6,234 bases of DNA from Bacteroidales bacterium UBA1745 (GTDB taxonomy: Bacteria > Bacteroidota > Bacteroidia > Bacteroidales > UBA932), in NCBI GenBank assembly GCA_002314885.1, contig DCHT01000064.1, positions 18,293-24,526 on the forward strand. The letters are read 5' to 3'. The notes beneath the pieces were generated by a model, which did not search any database, was not told where the DNA came from, and saw only the letters and a list, made by a program, of their open reading frames with translations. A program made the position numbers and the translations under genes. Of this stretch, positions 5,549-6,234 are shown piece after piece (the stretch's first letter is position 1; each line of letters begins with the position of its first letter).

Positions 5549-6028
5549 ATGAATGATATTCGAATAGGTCAGGGCTACGACGTCCACGCCATTGCGGACG
5601 GACTCCCTATGTTCCTCTGCGGCGTCCAGCTGGACAGCCCCTTCGGCTTCGTTGCCCATTCGGACGGCGATGTGGCCATCCACGCCCTCTGCGACGCCAT
5701 TCTCGGCGCCCTTGCCCTCGGCGACATAGGCAAGCATTTCCCTGACAGTTCCGACGAATTCAAGGGCATAGACAGCCGTGTCCTCCTCTTCCGTGTGATG
5801 GAACTCATAGGCAAGGACGGCTGGAGAGTCAACAATGCCGACATCACCATCGCGCTCGAGCGCCCGAAGCTGCGTCCTCGCATCGACGAGATGCGCCAGA
5901 GCCTGGCGGACGTGATGGAGATCGACACCAGCCGCGTCAGCGTGAAGGCCACGACCACCGAAAAACTCGGTTTTGTGGGCCGCGGAGAAGGCTGTGAGGT
6001 CTGGGCAGTGGTGACTTTGGTGCGTTAA
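5549..6028 (+). CDS. ispF: 2-C-methyl-D-erythritol 2,4-cyclodiphosphate synthase (IspF)
   Basis: A 159-aa cytoplasmic enzyme of the MEP isoprenoid pathway. It converts CDP-methylerythritol 2-phosphate to methylerythritol 2,4-cyclodiphosphate with release of CMP, as a homotrimer with zinc at each interface. Zinc ligands D11, H13 (GYDVH) and H45 (GDVAIHALCDA) are present. So are HSDGD at 37-41, the flexible-loop segment GKHFPDS at 61-67, ERPKL at 104-108 and the signature ATTTEKLGFVGRGEG at 134-148 that binds the diphosphate and cytidine. Length and both ends match the family; the ATG at 5549 gives the usual IRIGQGYDVH start. It is the only protein gene on the plus strand, divergent from the mutL operon. 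No other MEP gene lies beside it, and no clear terminator separates it from the tRNA promoter 22 bases downstream. Confidence 0.97.
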   Translation: MNDIRIGQGYDVHAIADGLPMFLCGVQLDSPFGFVAHSDGDVAIHALCDAILGALALGDIGKHFPDSSDEFKGIDSRVLLFRVMELIGKDGWRVNNADITIALERPKLRPRIDEMRQSLADVMEIDTSRVSVKATTTEKLGFVGRGEGCEVWAVVTLVR

Positions 6029-6050
6029 GTAGCAAAAAAGTCAAAAAAAG

Positions 6051-6081
6051 TTTGGACAATCCAAAAAAGGGTGTACCTTTG
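6051..6081 (+). promoter_or_regulatory. Strong predicted promoter of the tRNA genes
   Basis: TTTG (6051-6054), a 19-base spacer and TACCTTTG (6074-6081) match the Bacteroidota consensus exactly. Two A runs (6034-6039, 6043-6049) lie just upstream like an UP element, and a third (6063-6068) lies in the spacer. The start is expected near 6088, about 15 bases before the first tRNA. The -33 box lies inside the inverted repeat TTTGGA-CAA-TCCAAA (6051-6065). Confidence 0.85.
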
Positions 6082-6102
6082 CAATCCCTTACGGGAAATT
6101 AT

Positions 6103-6176
6103 TGAGATATGGTGTAATGGTAGCACTACAGATTCTGGCTCTGTCAGTGAGGGTTCGAGTCCTTCTATCTCAACCA
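6103..6176 (+). tRNA. tRNA-Gln, anticodon CUG, CCA encoded
   Basis: A full cloverleaf can be drawn. The acceptor stem is TGAGATA (6103-6109) with TATCTCA (6166-6172). The D arm is GTG (6112-6114) with CAC (6124-6126). The anticodon stem ACAGA (6128-6132) pairs with TCTGT (6140-6144) around loop TTCTGGC, placing CTG at 6135-6137. A four-base variable loop (6145-6148) follows. The T stem GAGGG (6149-6153) pairs with CCTTC (6161-6165) around TTCGAGT. Discriminator A6173 and CCA (6174-6176) complete the gene. The U1-A72 end pair is typical of bacterial tRNA-Gln. CUG reads CAG codons. Confidence 0.97.
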
Positions 6177-6201
6177 AAACGCACGCAAAAGTGCGTTTTT
6201 T
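6176..6201 (+). terminator. Terminator-like hairpin between two tRNA genes
   Basis: AAAACGCAC (6176-6184) pairs with GTGCGTTTT (6191-6199) around the six-base loop GCAAAA, and the 3' arm runs into six T in total (6196-6201). The G-C core is only five pairs, so it is moderately stable. The next tRNA begins 16 bases later with no room for a normal promoter, so it may be a partial terminator or a processing signal. Confidence 0.6.
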
Positions 6202-6217
6202 CATAAAAGCCAATGAT

Positions 6218-6234
6218 GGCGGGGTAGCTCAGCT
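6218..6234 (+). tRNA. Start of a second tRNA, cut by the window edge
   Basis: GGCGGGG (6218-6224) looks like the 5' acceptor strand. It is followed by TAGCTCAGCT, the conserved U8-A9, D stem GCTC and A14 G15 of many class I tRNAs. The anticodon is outside the window, so the amino acid cannot be assigned. It follows tRNA-Gln after 41 bases and probably shares its promoter. Confidence 0.85.

Noticed and set aside
6025..6213. Minus-strand frame of 62 codons across the tRNA region
   Set aside because: It lies antisense to tRNA-Gln, its promoter and the hairpin. Such frames across tRNA genes are common annotation artefacts.

Overview
The window looks like chromosomal DNA from a Bacteroidota bacterium, most likely a fairly GC-rich Bacteroidales member. 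Three things point there. The promoters match the Bacteroidota sigma-ABfr pattern (TTTG, about 20 bases, TAnnTTTG). None of the starts has a convincing Shine-Dalgarno sequence. The gene order mutL, rhomboid protease, membrane-anchored endonuclease/exonuclease/phosphatase is one I recall from this phylum; that memory could not be checked here. Genus-level placement is not possible from the sequence alone.

Layout. Positions 1-241 hold no convincing gene. They contain consecutive GC-rich stem-loops (42-124), a run of nine C, and two near-identical 33-bp imperfect palindromes (138-170, 191-223) with a degenerate extra half-unit. A strand-biased rho-independent terminator (242-273) then closes a leftward gene for a small outer-membrane beta-barrel protein (296-871). 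This gene has its own promoter, which overlaps the end of the next gene. From 938 to 5474 five genes are packed head to tail on the minus strand. In transcription order they are a 106-aa single-pass membrane protein, mutL, a rhomboid protease, a membrane-anchored EEP-family protein and a YrdC/TsaC-type threonylcarbamoyl-AMP synthase. Gaps are 14, 1 and 2 bases plus one 4-base overlap, so this is almost certainly one operon.

The operon diverges from ispF (5549-6028, plus strand, MEP isoprenoid pathway). The 74-base gap holds two overlapping, oppositely facing promoters whose -7 boxes form an inverted repeat, next to a 14-bp perfect palindrome. After ispF comes a strong promoter, tRNA-Gln(CUG) with encoded CCA, a terminator-like hairpin, and the first 17 bases of a second tRNA cut by the window edge.

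The genes are mostly housekeeping: mismatch repair, t6A tRNA modification, isoprenoid precursor synthesis and tRNA supply. No defence system, CRISPR array or insertion sequence was seen. The points most worth following are a MutL whose C-terminal endonuclease motifs look degraded, the shared mutL-operon/ispF control region, and the palindromic repeats and stem-loops at the left end.
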